Below, in pieces: positions 1 through 9,100 of a stretch of DNA of 48,694 nt. Under the pieces are notes generated by a model that did not search any database, was not told the DNA's origin, and saw nothing but the letters and a program-made list of their open reading frames with translations. A program made the translations under genes and the position numbers. The stretch is from Saprospiraceae bacterium (lineage in GTDB: Bacteria; Bacteroidota; Bacteroidia; Chitinophagales; Saprospiraceae): NCBI GenBank assembly GCA_026993525.1, contig JALWSS010000154.1, forward strand, positions 1 to 48,694. The letters are read 5' to 3'. Each line of letters starts with the position of its first letter. Position 1 is the stretch's first letter.

Positions 1-25
1 GATGGGCCGGACAGGTTCAATTCCT

Positions 26-258
26 GAGTCCACTGCAAAAAGTGGTATTTCCAATTGTGACGGAAAGTTGATGAATGATTGTTTAATAATTGAATATTTA
101 ACCATCTGTAGTACAATCAACGACGTATCTCAATCCCGAGAGAAGCTCGGGAAAAAAAAACATTCAATCCCGAAAGCCGATACCGAAAGCTTTCGGTATC
201 GGCTTTCGGGACCAAAAACATGGGTTCCTTCGAAAATGGGGGTTTTTGCAGTGCACTC
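26..258. repeat. Inverted-end element, copy 1
   Basis: The left end (26-41, GAGTCCACTGCAAAAA) and right end (243-258, TTTTTGCAGTGCACTC) are inverted copies with one mismatch. The same two ends, in the same order, bound 41348-41568. The interior is not shared between the two copies. This resembles a small non-autonomous element or a cassette between fixed ends; no transposase is present and a target duplication is not obvious. Confidence 0.55.
168..211. repeat. Perfect 44-bp palindrome
   Basis: The two 22-bp halves are exact reverse complements with no loop; the sequence begins TCCCGAAAGCCGATACCGAA. Near relatives lie at 41601-41643, 28063-28105, 46704-46745 and 4711-4774, always between genes. 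It is one of the CCCG...CGGG-ended palindromes that recur in this window. Confidence 0.85.
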
Positions 259-409
259 TTTCCTCAGTTCCTCAATTCCTCAAATCCTCAGTTCCTCAAA
301 TCCTCAGTTCCTCAAATCCTCAGTTCCTCAAATCCTCAGTTCCTCAATTCCTCTCCCGACGAATGTCGGGACTCAGTTCCTCTCCCGACGAATGTCGGGA
401 CTCAATTCC

Positions 410-1669
410 TCACCTCTTCAGCTTCGCAAAGAGGCGTTTCAGCAGGTTTCGTTTTTCGGTGGTGATTCTCACCGTACCGGTCATTTCGTGGTGAAATTTC
501 AATGCCATTCCCTGTGTGGTGGTCAGGCCCTGGGTAAGATCGAGCAGGGCCGGATAGGCCCCGTTTTCTGCGGCCTCTGCCACATTGGTTAGCCTGGCTT
601 CCAGCTCGCCGTATTGTTGCCAGGGGTAGGCTTCCAGGCGGATGCGGGCCTCCAGGCCGGGGGCTACTTTTGCGATGGCATTGGCGGGAATCCAGGCCCG
701 GCAATGCGGCACTTCGCCCTCCCCGGTTTTGGGAACGATACGCAGGATCACTTCGCCTGCGGCAATGACCTGACCCTTGCGTCGCTGTTGTGGCATCTGC
801 ACCTTGCCACCGGCAGGGGCTTCGGGGATGTGGCTGTTTTTCCAGTTTTCGATGGATGCTTTCAGCTCCAACAACGCTGTTTCGAAGCCGAGCCGGGCAG
901 CCTTGCCCGCTTCCTCATGCAGCTGCTGCAAGTCCAGTATCCGGGCTTCCAGTTGTTTGCCCATCAAGCGGTTTTTAAGCATCTCCGTTTGCAGGGTTTC
1001 CAGCTCCCGTTTTTTCCGAAGGTAAAATGCGCTGGTCTGCAGGAATTCCGATTCGCTCAGTGAATGCCGGGCCAGCAGTGTGCTGTCTTTTGCGACATTG
1101 TCAGCAGCCAGTTGCAATTCCTCCCGGAGGGTTTGCTCTTGTCTTTGCAACGACACCGCCAGTGCATTTTGTCCGGCCACCTGGTTTCTCAGGTTTTTCA
1201 GGCGACTTTGGTACAAAACGTCGTTTTCGTGGTCGGTCAGCTGTCGGGCAGCCTTGCGTACGGCGATGAAAGCGGCCTCGATGCTGCCCAGGTGCAGGGT
1301 CCGGCTCCATTTGCCAAAGACAGCGGCCATCAGGTTCAGGTCACCGGTGTTTTGCAGGCTGTTTTCCAGCGTTTTCACATCCCTGAAAACTGCATCGGAT
1401 TTCCACAGCAAAAGCGGATCGCCAACGCTTACCGTTTCGCCATCTTCCACCAGAAGTTCACCGATGGTGCGGGTTTCCGATGCCACCACCCTGAACGGTG
1501 GCTGTTCGGTGGTCAGCATGGCCGGGGCCTCCACCACATCGGCGTAGCTGATCAGCGCGGCCGCCAGCACCAGCAGGGCCATTGCCGCCAGTACCACCCA
1601 GAGCCCCCAGCGCATGCCCCAGCCAGGCGGCTTGCCGATGATGTGATCCAAATCGTTTTCTTGATTCAT
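410..1669 (-). CDS. HlyD-family membrane fusion protein (periplasmic adaptor)
   Basis: This 419-residue protein should link an inner-membrane ABC exporter to an outer-membrane channel. A short cytoplasmic N-terminus precedes one transmembrane helix at about residues 20-42. A split lipoyl-like segment follows, with VASETRTIGELLVEDGE near residue 65 and APAGGKV near residue 290. Between the halves lies a long helical hairpin (about 130-280) rich in Leu, Glu and Lys, and the C-terminus is a beta-barrel-like region. Length and layout fit HlyD/EmrA-type adaptors. It lies 141 bp downstream of the C39-ABC transporter on the same strand, so the two are probably cotranscribed. The ATG at 1669 places the helix normally. 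The substrate cannot be read from this protein. Confidence 0.85.
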   Translation of the reverse strand: MNQENDLDHIIGKPPGWGMRWGLWVVLAAMALLVLAAALISYADVVEAPAMLTTEQPPFRVVASETRTIGELLVEDGETVSVGDPLLLWKSDAVFRDVKTLENSLQNTGDLNLMAAVFGKWSRTLHLGSIEAAFIAVRKAARQLTDHENDVLYQSRLKNLRNQVAGQNALAVSLQRQEQTLREELQLAADNVAKDSTLLARHSLSESEFLQTSAFYLRKKRELETLQTEMLKNRLMGKQLEARILDLQQLHEEAGKAARLGFETALLELKASIENWKNSHIPEAPAGGKVQMPQQRRKGQVIAAGEVILRIVPKTGEGEVPHCRAWIPANAIAKVAPGLEARIRLEAYPWQQYGELEARLTNVAEAAENGAYPALLDLTQGLTTTQGMALKFHHEMTGTVRITTEKRNLLKRLFAKLKR

Positions 1670-1810
1670 ATTTCCGTTGTGTTAGGGAGAGGGATGAGGG
1701 ATGATCCCGACATTCGTCGGGAGAGGGATGAGGGATGAAAGAGCTAGCCCTTCAAAACCTTCAAAAACCTCAATCCCGAGCTTGCCTCGGGACAAAAACC
1801 TCAAAAAACC
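1670..1810. repeat. Short repeat spacer inside the exporter operon
   Basis: It contains GGGATGAGGGATGA-type units, a CCCGACATTCGTCGGG hairpin near 1709, a GATGAAAGAGCTAGCCC module related to those at 4.2, 23.4 and 39.6 kb, and AACCTCAAAA units running up to the end of the transporter gene. No gene seen. Confidence 0.7.
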
Positions 1811-3985
1811 TCAAAAACCTCCTTGTGCTTTCACCAGAGCCCGGTAATGTCCGTTCAGTTGCAGCAATTCCTCGTGAGTTCCCTGTTCGACAATGCTGCC
1901 GTCTTTCATCACCAGGATCAGGTCGGCGGCTTTGACGGCAGTCAGCCTGTGTGCTACCAGCACCACCGTCCGGTCCTTGAAAAAATTATTCAGCCGTTCC
2001 AAAACAAGGCTTTCGGTGCGGGCATCCAGTGCGTTGGTCGGCTCGTCCAGAAAAAGGAAATCCGGATTTTTATACACCGCCCGGGCGATGAGCAGGCGTT
2101 GGCGCTGGCCCTGGCTGAGGCGTTCGCCCCGGGGACCGGTTTCAGTCTCAAAACCCTTTGGTTGTTGGCTGATGAAATTGTTGAGGCAGGCTGTGTGTGC
2201 TGCCATTCGCAGTTTTTCCGCATCAATATTTTCGGGTTTTTCTTCGCTTTCTGCAATGTTGTCGGCAATGGTTCCGGAAAAAATATATCCGTCTTGCAGC
2301 ACCGATCCGCAGTGCCGGTGCCAGGTGCTTTCGTCCAGCTCGTCGAGTGGTGTTCCACCAATGAAGAGCCTGCCGCTTTGCGGAACGTAAAGCCGTAAAA
2401 GCAGCTTGAGCAGGGTGGTCTTTCCACACCCGCTTTCCCCGACGATGGCGGTGGTTTTTCCCGAAGGAATAATAAGAGATATATCCTGCAAAACCGGCTC
2501 AGCCATTGGTGAATACCGGAAATATACGCCCTTCATTGCGATGTCACCAATGGGTATTTCGGTGATACCGTTCGGAGCAGTTTTTTCTTTTGTCGTCGCA
2601 ATTTCCTGCAACCTTTCGAGGCTGATGCGGGCGTCCTGGCCTGCCTGCACAAAAGAGATGATCTGTTGCAGGGGCACGTTCAGTTGCCCGATGATGAACA
2701 TGACGGCCAACAGCATGCCGAAGCTCAGTTGCCCTTCGATGACGGCCAGGGCCACCAGTGCCGTGATCACCAGGTCTTTGGCCTGGGATATGAAAACTGC
2801 ACCGGCCTCCTGCCATTGAGCCACCCGCAGGGCGTGCAGGTTGGCGTCGAAGAGCCTGGCCTGAACGGCGGCCCATGCCAGCCGGCGTTTTTGCTGACTG
2901 CCTTCCAGCTTGATTTCACGGATGCCTTCAAACATTTCCAGCAGGGTGTTCTGGTTCATGGCTGCGGAGGCAAACTGTTGCCTCTCGGCAGCAGCACGTT
3001 TGCGAAGAAAAAGCAGCAGCCACCAACTGTACAGCAGCCCTGCCACTGCGAAGACGAGAAAAACCTGAAAGCTGTAAAGGGCCAAAACCAGGGCAAAAAC
3101 CACCAGGGTGAACGCCGAAAACAGGATGCGAACCATGCCCGCCGTCAGAAAGGACTCTATCCGGTGGTGATCGTTGGTGCGTTGCATCAGGTCGCCGATG
3201 ATCCGGCTCTCAAAAAATGCCAGGGGCTGCCTCATCATTTGCCGAAGGAAATCCCCGAGCATGTTCACATTGACGCGGGTGCCGATGTACAGCACGATGC
3301 GGTCTTGCAGGAAGCGCACCAGCAACTGGCCGCTGAACAGCATGAACTGCCCCGCAAGGATGAACCAGATGAAGCCCGGATCCCGGTTCCGGATGCCAAT
3401 GTCAACCACCGCCTGCGTCAGAAATGGCAGCGTGAATTGAACCAGACCGGCCATCAACAGGGCCAGCAGTACCTGCAGTAGTAAGCGGCGGTAGGGCAGA
3501 AGGTATTGCAGCGCCCCCCCCCAGCCGCCGCCACCTTTTTCTTTTCCTTCGGTAAATGACGGACCGGGTTGCAAGAGCAGCGCCCGGCCTTTGGGTTCGG
3601 CATTTTTCCAGCGTTCGATGAAATCCCCGATTCGGAGTTTGAGCTTGCCGCCGGCCGGATCGGCAACGGAAACGGTTTTTTTGCCAATTCTGTACAGCAC
3701 CACAAAGTGGGCTCCTTCCCAGTGGATGATACAGGGCAGGGGAGCCTGCCGCAGGCCGGGTTGTCCGCCGTTTTCGTCAAAATCAAGCGCTGCCACCAGC
3801 GCTTCAAAACCCGCTTTTTGCGCCGCCTGCTGCAATCCGGCCATGCTGACCCCACTGCTGTCAGGGTGGGTCAGGCTCCGCCACCGGCCCAGCGACCAGC
3901 GCAAACCGTACCACGCTGCCACCATCCGCAGGCAGGCAGCTCCGCAGTCGCTTGAATCGTGCTGTGGAAAAAAAGGAAAGCGCAT
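1811..3985 (-). CDS. Peptidase-containing ABC transporter (C39 peptidase + permease + ATPase)
   Basis: This 724-residue exporter has three parts. The N-terminal C39 peptidase has all expected catalytic residues: Q8, C14 (in SSDCGAACLRM), H93 (in GAHFVVL) and D109 (in VADPAGG). A six-helix permease spans about 165-430. The nucleotide-binding domain has Walker A GESGCGKTT (about 515), signature LSQGQRQRLL (about 620), Walker B FLFLDEPTNALD and an H-loop VAHRL. Family members cut a leader after a double glycine and export the peptide. I chose the ATG at 3985 because it puts the Gln-Cys motif at the expected distance; an upstream ATG at 4027 adds 14 residues. No double-glycine precursor gene was seen nearby, so the substrate is unknown and might be distant, or the product of the adjacent megasynthase. 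Confidence 0.93.
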   Translation of the reverse strand: MRFPFFPQHDSSDCGAACLRMVAAWYGLRWSLGRWRSLTHPDSSGVSMAGLQQAAQKAGFEALVAALDFDENGGQPGLRQAPLPCIIHWEGAHFVVLYRIGKKTVSVADPAGGKLKLRIGDFIERWKNAEPKGRALLLQPGPSFTEGKEKGGGGWGGALQYLLPYRRLLLQVLLALLMAGLVQFTLPFLTQAVVDIGIRNRDPGFIWFILAGQFMLFSGQLLVRFLQDRIVLYIGTRVNVNMLGDFLRQMMRQPLAFFESRIIGDLMQRTNDHHRIESFLTAGMVRILFSAFTLVVFALVLALYSFQVFLVFAVAGLLYSWWLLLFLRKRAAAERQQFASAAMNQNTLLEMFEGIREIKLEGSQQKRRLAWAAVQARLFDANLHALRVAQWQEAGAVFISQAKDLVITALVALAVIEGQLSFGMLLAVMFIIGQLNVPLQQIISFVQAGQDARISLERLQEIATTKEKTAPNGITEIPIGDIAMKGVYFRYSPMAEPVLQDISLIIPSGKTTAIVGESGCGKTTLLKLLLRLYVPQSGRLFIGGTPLDELDESTWHRHCGSVLQDGYIFSGTIADNIAESEEKPENIDAEKLRMAAHTACLNNFISQQPKGFETETGPRGERLSQGQRQRLLIARAVYKNPDFLFLDEPTNALDARTESLVLERLNNFFKDRTVVLVAHRLTAVKAADLILVMKDGSIVEQGTHEELLQLNGHYRALVKAQGGF

Positions 3986-4845
3986 GAACCCGGGTTTTGT
4001 GACGAAGAAAATCAAAAATTGGGGCAAAGTGTGTACAGCATCAGGAATATGTCAGCAGGCTGGCGATGAAAGGGACAAATGATCAAGTACCAGCCCTTTT
4101 GATCCAATGAATCCAAACTGCAACCACCTGCTCCCTGACGAAGCCAGCCTGGCTGTCAGACAGGGCAGCCCCGAAGGGGGAGTAGAGAGTAGGGAGTAGG
4201 GAGTAGAGAGTAGAGAGTAGGGTTTGGAGGTACTAGCCCTTTCATCCCTCCCCCGATGGCAATCGGGGCATCCCTCATTCCTCACCCCTCATTCCTGAGT
4301 AGGGAGTAGAGAGTAGGGAGTAGAGAGTAGAGAGTAGGGAGTAGGGAGTTGGGAGTTGGGAGTAGAGAGTAGAGAGTAGAGAGTAGAGAGTAGGGTTTGG
4401 ATGTACTAGCCCTTTCATCCCTCATCCCTCATTCCTCATTCCTCATCCCTGAGTAGGGTGTAGGGTGTAGGGTTTGGAGGTACTAGCCCTTTCATCCCTC
4501 ATCCCTCACCCCTCACCCCTCATTCCTCATTCCTGAGTAGGGAGTAGAGAGTAGAGAGTAGGGTTTGGAGGTACTAGCCCTTTCATCCCTCCCCCGATGG
4601 CTATCGGGGCATCCCTCATTCCTCATCCCTCATTCCTCATTCCTCATCCCTCATTCCTCATCCTGCCGGAGGCAGTCCCGAACTTGTTTCGGGATCATCC
4701 CTCATCCCTACCCCGTGCCGATGCCGATCCCGTCCCGAAATCCTTCGGGATCGGGATTCGGCATCGGCACGGGGCATCCCTCCTCCCTGATTCTCCCCTC
4801 TGGCTTAATTGTTGAACTTTGGCGGTGAACAACCGTTGGCAGACT
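3986..4845. repeat. 860-bp divergent spacer made of minisatellites and palindromes
   Basis: No gene was found between the divergent transporter and TolC-like genes. The spacer alternates GAGTAGG/GAGTAGA heptamers with CCTCATT/CCTCATC heptamers. It contains four copies of a module reading GGTTTGGAGGTACTAGCCC (starting near 4218, 4395, 4470 and 4564), which is the inverted form of the module repeated at 23.4-24.2 kb and 39.6 kb. It also has CCCCGATGGC-type hairpins near 4250 and 4593 and a long inverted repeat at 4711-4774 with CCCCGTGCCGATGCC ends. No clear TAnnTTTG motif serves the TolC-like gene. Confidence 0.75.
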
Positions 4846-5586
4846 ATGCAGACCAGACTTTACGAGGCTTTTACCTGTTTTTTATTGTTTGTATTCAGCA
4901 TGACCGTGCAGGCGCAGGTTGATTACGACCGCATCGTGCCGCCGCCGGGGAGCAGGCCGGCCACCTTTGAAGATTACCTGGTGCAACTGGCCTGGACGAA
5001 CAATCCGGAAACCACCATCATGGATTTGCGGAAAGGAAAAGAGCAGAAAGAAGTGGAGCTCAAGCGCCAGTCCTGGAAAGACGATGTTCAGTTTGGATTC
5101 AACATCAACGAGGTGAGCCTGGCCAATGTCCTGAACCCCAGTGCTGACAACCTGATCATCTATCCCCTGTACCAGTTCTCCACCTCTGTGAGCCTCGGCA
5201 CCTTTACGACGAAAAAGAAAGAGCGGGAAATAGAAGAACAGGATGTAAAAATCGCCGATGAAGAGGCCAAACTCCACAAGCTGCGCATCCGGGCCGAGAC
5301 CCTCAGCCGTTACCAGAAACTCCTGCTGGCCATCGAAACTTTGAAACTCCGCACCAAAGCCGAGGAAGATGCCCTGAATACCTACAATTTTGTGAAGCGG
5401 TCTTTTGAGAAAATGGAGGTCACCCTCGATGACATGCTCCGTGCTTCCGCCAATTACACGGATGCCACGGAAAAACGCCTGGCCGCTGCCACCGACGTCG
5501 AACTGGCCCGCCTGGCCCTCGAGGAAATGATCGGCGTGAAGTGGGAATCCCTCGCTCGTGTGCGTGAACGGTATGAAAATCAGTGA
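4846..5586 (+). CDS. Half-length TolC-family outer-membrane efflux protein
   Basis: This 246-residue protein begins with a clear signal peptide ending VQAQ, so it is exported. It then shows one outer-membrane-efflux-protein repeat: FEDYLVQLAWTNNPE, a YQFSTSVSLGTF beta segment, a long helical hairpin (KKKEREIEEQ onwards), then VTLDDMLRASANY and ARLALEEMIGV. TolC proteins normally carry two such repeats in 430-500 residues; here the second is absent and the following DNA is only repeats. It may be a natural short form or a truncated gene. The ATG at 4846 directly precedes the signal peptide; a TTG at 4819 would add nine residues. With the adaptor and ABC gene it could form a tripartite exporter, by inference. 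Confidence 0.75.
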   Translation: MQTRLYEAFTCFLLFVFSMTVQAQVDYDRIVPPPGSRPATFEDYLVQLAWTNNPETTIMDLRKGKEQKEVELKRQSWKDDVQFGFNINEVSLANVLNPSADNLIIYPLYQFSTSVSLGTFTTKKKEREIEEQDVKIADEEAKLHKLRIRAETLSRYQKLLLAIETLKLRTKAEEDALNTYNFVKRSFEKMEVTLDDMLRASANYTDATEKRLAAATDVELARLALEEMIGVKWESLARVRERYENQ

Positions 5587-5858
5587 GCTGTTTTCAGTTG
5601 GCGGTTGGTAGTTGGCGGTTGGTAGTTGGCGGTTGGCGGTTGGCGGTTGGCAGTTATCAGTTGGCAGTTGGCGGTTGGCGGTTGGCAGTTGGCGGTTGGC
5701 AGCTGGCAGTTGGCGGTTGACAGTTGGTAGTTGGCGGTTGGCAGTTCCTCAACCGATAACCGACAACCGACAACCGATAACCGATAACCGATAACCGACA
5801 ACCGATCCCGAGGCAAGCCCGGGAATAACCGACAACCCCCAACAACCTTCATAATCCC

Positions 5859-5920
5859 TGCCCTGTCCCTGTCCCTGTCCGCCGCCCGTCTGGCCGCCGG
5901 ACAGGGACAGGGACAGGGCA
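5859..5920. terminator. 23-bp-arm hairpin between tolC-like and megasynthase genes
   Basis: The arms 5859-5881 and 5898-5920 are perfect 23-bp reverse complements made of CCTGTC/GACAGG units around a 16-nt loop. There is no T-run after it, so termination is only possible, not shown. Its position suggests it separates transcription of the TolC-like gene from the megasynthase. Confidence 0.4.
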
Positions 5921-5968
5921 GGCTCCATAATCCTCCATAATCCTCTCCCAAAAACCCCACTAAAAACC

Positions 5969-5976
5969 TACATTTG
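5969..5976 (+). promoter_or_regulatory. Candidate Bacteroidota -7 element for the megasynthase
   Basis: TACATTTG matches the Bacteroidota TAnnTTTG -7 consensus exactly. It lies about 130 nt before the ATG at 6109. A TTTG -33 partner at the normal distance is not evident, so the call rests on one half-site and position. Confidence 0.4.
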
Positions 5977-6108
5977 GTTCCCGGCACGATGTTCGACGGA
6001 AAAGGGCGTCCCCTCCGCTTTTAACTTAACTTTTCCGGACCAGGCCTTTACTTCCACACACTGTTTCAGCATCCACCCCCCGCATTGTGGAACACGAAGA
6101 AGACTACT

Positions 6109-9100
6109 ATGAGATACGGCACCATTGAACCCATATCCTTTCCTGCTGGTAGTTGTTTGCACGAGCTGCTGACAAAACAGGCGCAAGCGCAGCCTGAAAA
6201 AACCGCATTGATTTTCCGGAACGGAAGCATGTCCTTTTCCGATCTGGACCGCCGGTCCACGGAGCTTGCCACTGTGCTTCAGGAGGCAGGTGTGGGGTTG
6301 GAAGATTTCGTTGCCATTTACTGTGAGCGTTCTTTTGAGCTCATCGTCGCAATTTTCGGCATTCTGAAAGCCGGGGGCGCCTATGTTCCCATTGATGTGG
6401 ATTATCCCAATGACCGGATGGCGTTCATGGTGGAAGATGCCGGTGCGAGAGTGATTCTGACCCAGCGCCACCTGGCCGGCCAACTGCCCGACACCGGTGC
6501 GGGGGTCATCTGCCTGGACGAGCCTTTGGCGGTCGGTGGGCAGGCTTTTCAGAAGCCCGCCGTTGAGCCCCACAACCTTGCCTACATGATCTACACTTCG
6601 GGTTCCACCGGAAAGCCCAAAGGGGTAATGATCAGCCACGAAAACGTGTGCTACCAGTTGCAGGGGCAGCAGGCCATTGCGCCGTCGCCAATTGACAAAA
6701 TGCTGCTCACCGTCAGCATCAGCTTCGATGTTTCGGTGCTGACCATTTTCTGGTCTTTGCTGCAGGGAGCCACCCTGGTATTGCCCGAACAGGGCGAAGA
6801 AAAAGACATGGTCAGGCTGGCGGAGACCATCCGGCGCAATGCCGTGACCCACACCATGACCCTGCCATCGCCGTACACGCTGTTGCTGGATCAGGCACCG
6901 GCGGGCAGCCTGGATTCGCTCCGGCTGGTCAATGTCAGCGGGGAGGTTTGTCCGGTGTCGCTGGCGCAACGGCACGAGCAACTCCTGCCCAACACCCAGC
7001 TATACAACCTGTACGGCCCCACCGAGGCCACGGTGAACTGCACGTTTTTTACCTTTCCAAAAGGGTTCGATGCGGACAAAGCGCCCATCGGCATTCCCAT
7101 TCAGGGCTATGAGATATTCATTTTGGATGAAAACCTGGAACCCGTTGCCGGAGGTGAAGTGGGAGAAATCTACATCGGAGGCAGGGTGCCGGTGGTGGGC
7201 CGTGGATACTGGAACCGACCCGCACTGACCGCAGAACGCTTCATCGAAAGGCCTGCCCGGCTGGGCATTCCTGAGCACCCCCGGGCCCGCACCCTGTACA
7301 AAACCGGCGACCTGGCCCGCTGGATGCCCGATGGCAACATCGAATTTCTCGGGCGCTCAGATTTTCAGGTCAAATTCCGGGGCTTCCGGATAGAACTGGG
7401 GGAGATAGAAGCTGCACTCCAACAACACCCTTCCGTGAAAGAAACGGTGGTGTTGCTGCGGGATGAGCACGACCTGGCCAGGCAAAGGCTGGTGGCCTGG
7501 CTGACCTTGCACGATGGCAAAAGGGCGACGGTAACCGAATTGCGGGAGCACCTGGCCACCCGACTGCCGGAGTACATGCTGCCTTCGCAATTCGTCTTTC
7601 TGGATAAAATGCCGCTGACCACCAATGGCAAGTTTGACCGCAAGGCCTTGCCCGACCCACCGGCACAGCGCCCCCATTTGTCGGTGCTGTACGAAGCTCC
7701 CGGAACCGAACTTGAAAACTACTTGGCCGCCAGGTGGGAATCCCTCCTCGGCATTGCCCCCGTGGGGCGAAACGACAAATTCTTTGAGCTGGGTGGCAAC
7801 TCCATCCTGGCAGCCCGTTTCCTCGGCGAGCTGATGGACGCGACCGGAGCCAGCATCTTCATCACCTCCATTTTCGACCACCCGACGGTGGCGGAGTATG
7901 CGGCCTTTCTGGAAAAGAACTACCCTGAGGCGGTGGCCGGGCTGGTCAACCTCTCACCTTCGGAAAATGCGGGTGGCGGGGCTGCCGGCGAGCGCCTGAC
8001 CGATGAGGAGATTGCTGAATTTCCAAAACTGGTTCCGGTTCACCTCTCAGAAGCTTCTTTCCCTTCGGTAAATGGCGACCCGGATGTGGCACCACTTTTC
8101 ATCCTGGCCCCGCCCCGCTCCGGCACCACGCTGCTCAGGGTGATGCTGGCCGGCCACCCGGCGCTGTTTGCCTGCAACGAACTTCAGTTGCTGCACTTCG
8201 AAACATTGCGCCAGCGAAGCGAGGCCTATGCCGGCAAGTTCAAATTGTGGACGGAAGGGCTGATCCGGGCCGTGATGGAGCTCAAAAATTGCGACGCCGA
8301 AGCGGCTCAATACCTCCTGCACCAACTCGAAGAAAAAGGTACCACCACTGCTAAAATGTTCCGGCTCTTGCAGGAATGGTCGGGAGGCAGAACGGTGGCC
8401 GACAAATCGCCCAGCTATGCGCTGGACCCGCTCGCCCTGCAAAAGGCCCTGCACGATTTTCCGAAGGCGAAATTCATCCAATTGGTGCGCCACCCCTGGT
8501 CCATGGTGCGCTCTTTTGAAAAATACCACATGGACCAGGTGCTGTACCTGCATTCGCACAGCCTGCCGCCCTGGAAGCTCGGAGAGTTGGTCTGGCTGCA
8601 CAGCCAGCGAAACGTCAGCAGGTTTTTGGAGACGGTGCCGGAAGGGCAGAAATCAGTCATGCTATACGAAGCGCTGGTGAGCCAACCCGAAAAGACGCTC
8701 CGCCGCATGTGCGATGAAATCGGCCTCGAATTTCATCCGGGCCTGCTCAACCCCTACCAGGACCTCGACAAAAAAATGACCGACGGCATCTACGCCGACA
8801 GCCGCTCCATGGGCGACACGCATTTTGACCGGCAGAAGGGCATCAATGCCCAAAAGGCGGAAGAGTGGAAAGGGGTTTTGAATGACAATTTCCTCGCTTC
8901 GCAAACCTGGGAGATGGCGGAGCAACTCGGCTACGAAGCCATTGACCGAAAAGAAGAAGCAACCGCTCCGGAATCACTTCCTGAAGCAACCGGGCCCCGG
9001 AAAGATTCCCGCATCGCCATCATCGGAATGGCTTGCCGGGTGGCCGGTGCCCGCAATGTGGAGGAGTTTTGGAAACTGCTAAAAACCGGTACCGATCCGG

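Larger units (their letters stand above)
1..409. repeat. Gene-free spacer with palindromes and minisatellite
   Basis: No credible gene. The spacer holds a 233-bp block bounded by inverted ends (26-258), a perfect 44-bp palindrome (168-211), and a minisatellite of 8-9 bp CCTCAATT/CCTCAAAT/CCTCAGTT-type units from about 259 to 350. Two TCCCGAC-GAAT-GTCGGGA hairpins follow (about 356-373 and 383-400). The hlyD-like gene ends immediately after. Open frames running through here are low-complexity translations of the repeat. Confidence 0.8.
5587..6108. repeat. Spacer of heptamer repeats and a long hairpin upstream of the megasynthase
   Basis: From about 5596 to 5750 the DNA is GTTGGCG/GTTGGTA/GTTGGCA heptamers. 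From about 5750 to 5805 it is CAACCGATAACCGA-type heptamers, the reverse complement of the array at the window end. A CCCGAGGCAAGCCCGGG hairpin follows near 5805, then a large hairpin at 5859-5920. No gene is supported; open frames here are repeat translations. Confidence 0.75.

Noticed and set aside
2-592. 196-residue open frame at the window start
   Set aside because: It is composed of spacer repeats and runs into the antisense of the HlyD-like gene.
3986-4845. Hidden precursor peptide gene for the C39 transporter
   Set aside because: All short frames here are repeat translations with no charged leader or double-glycine site.
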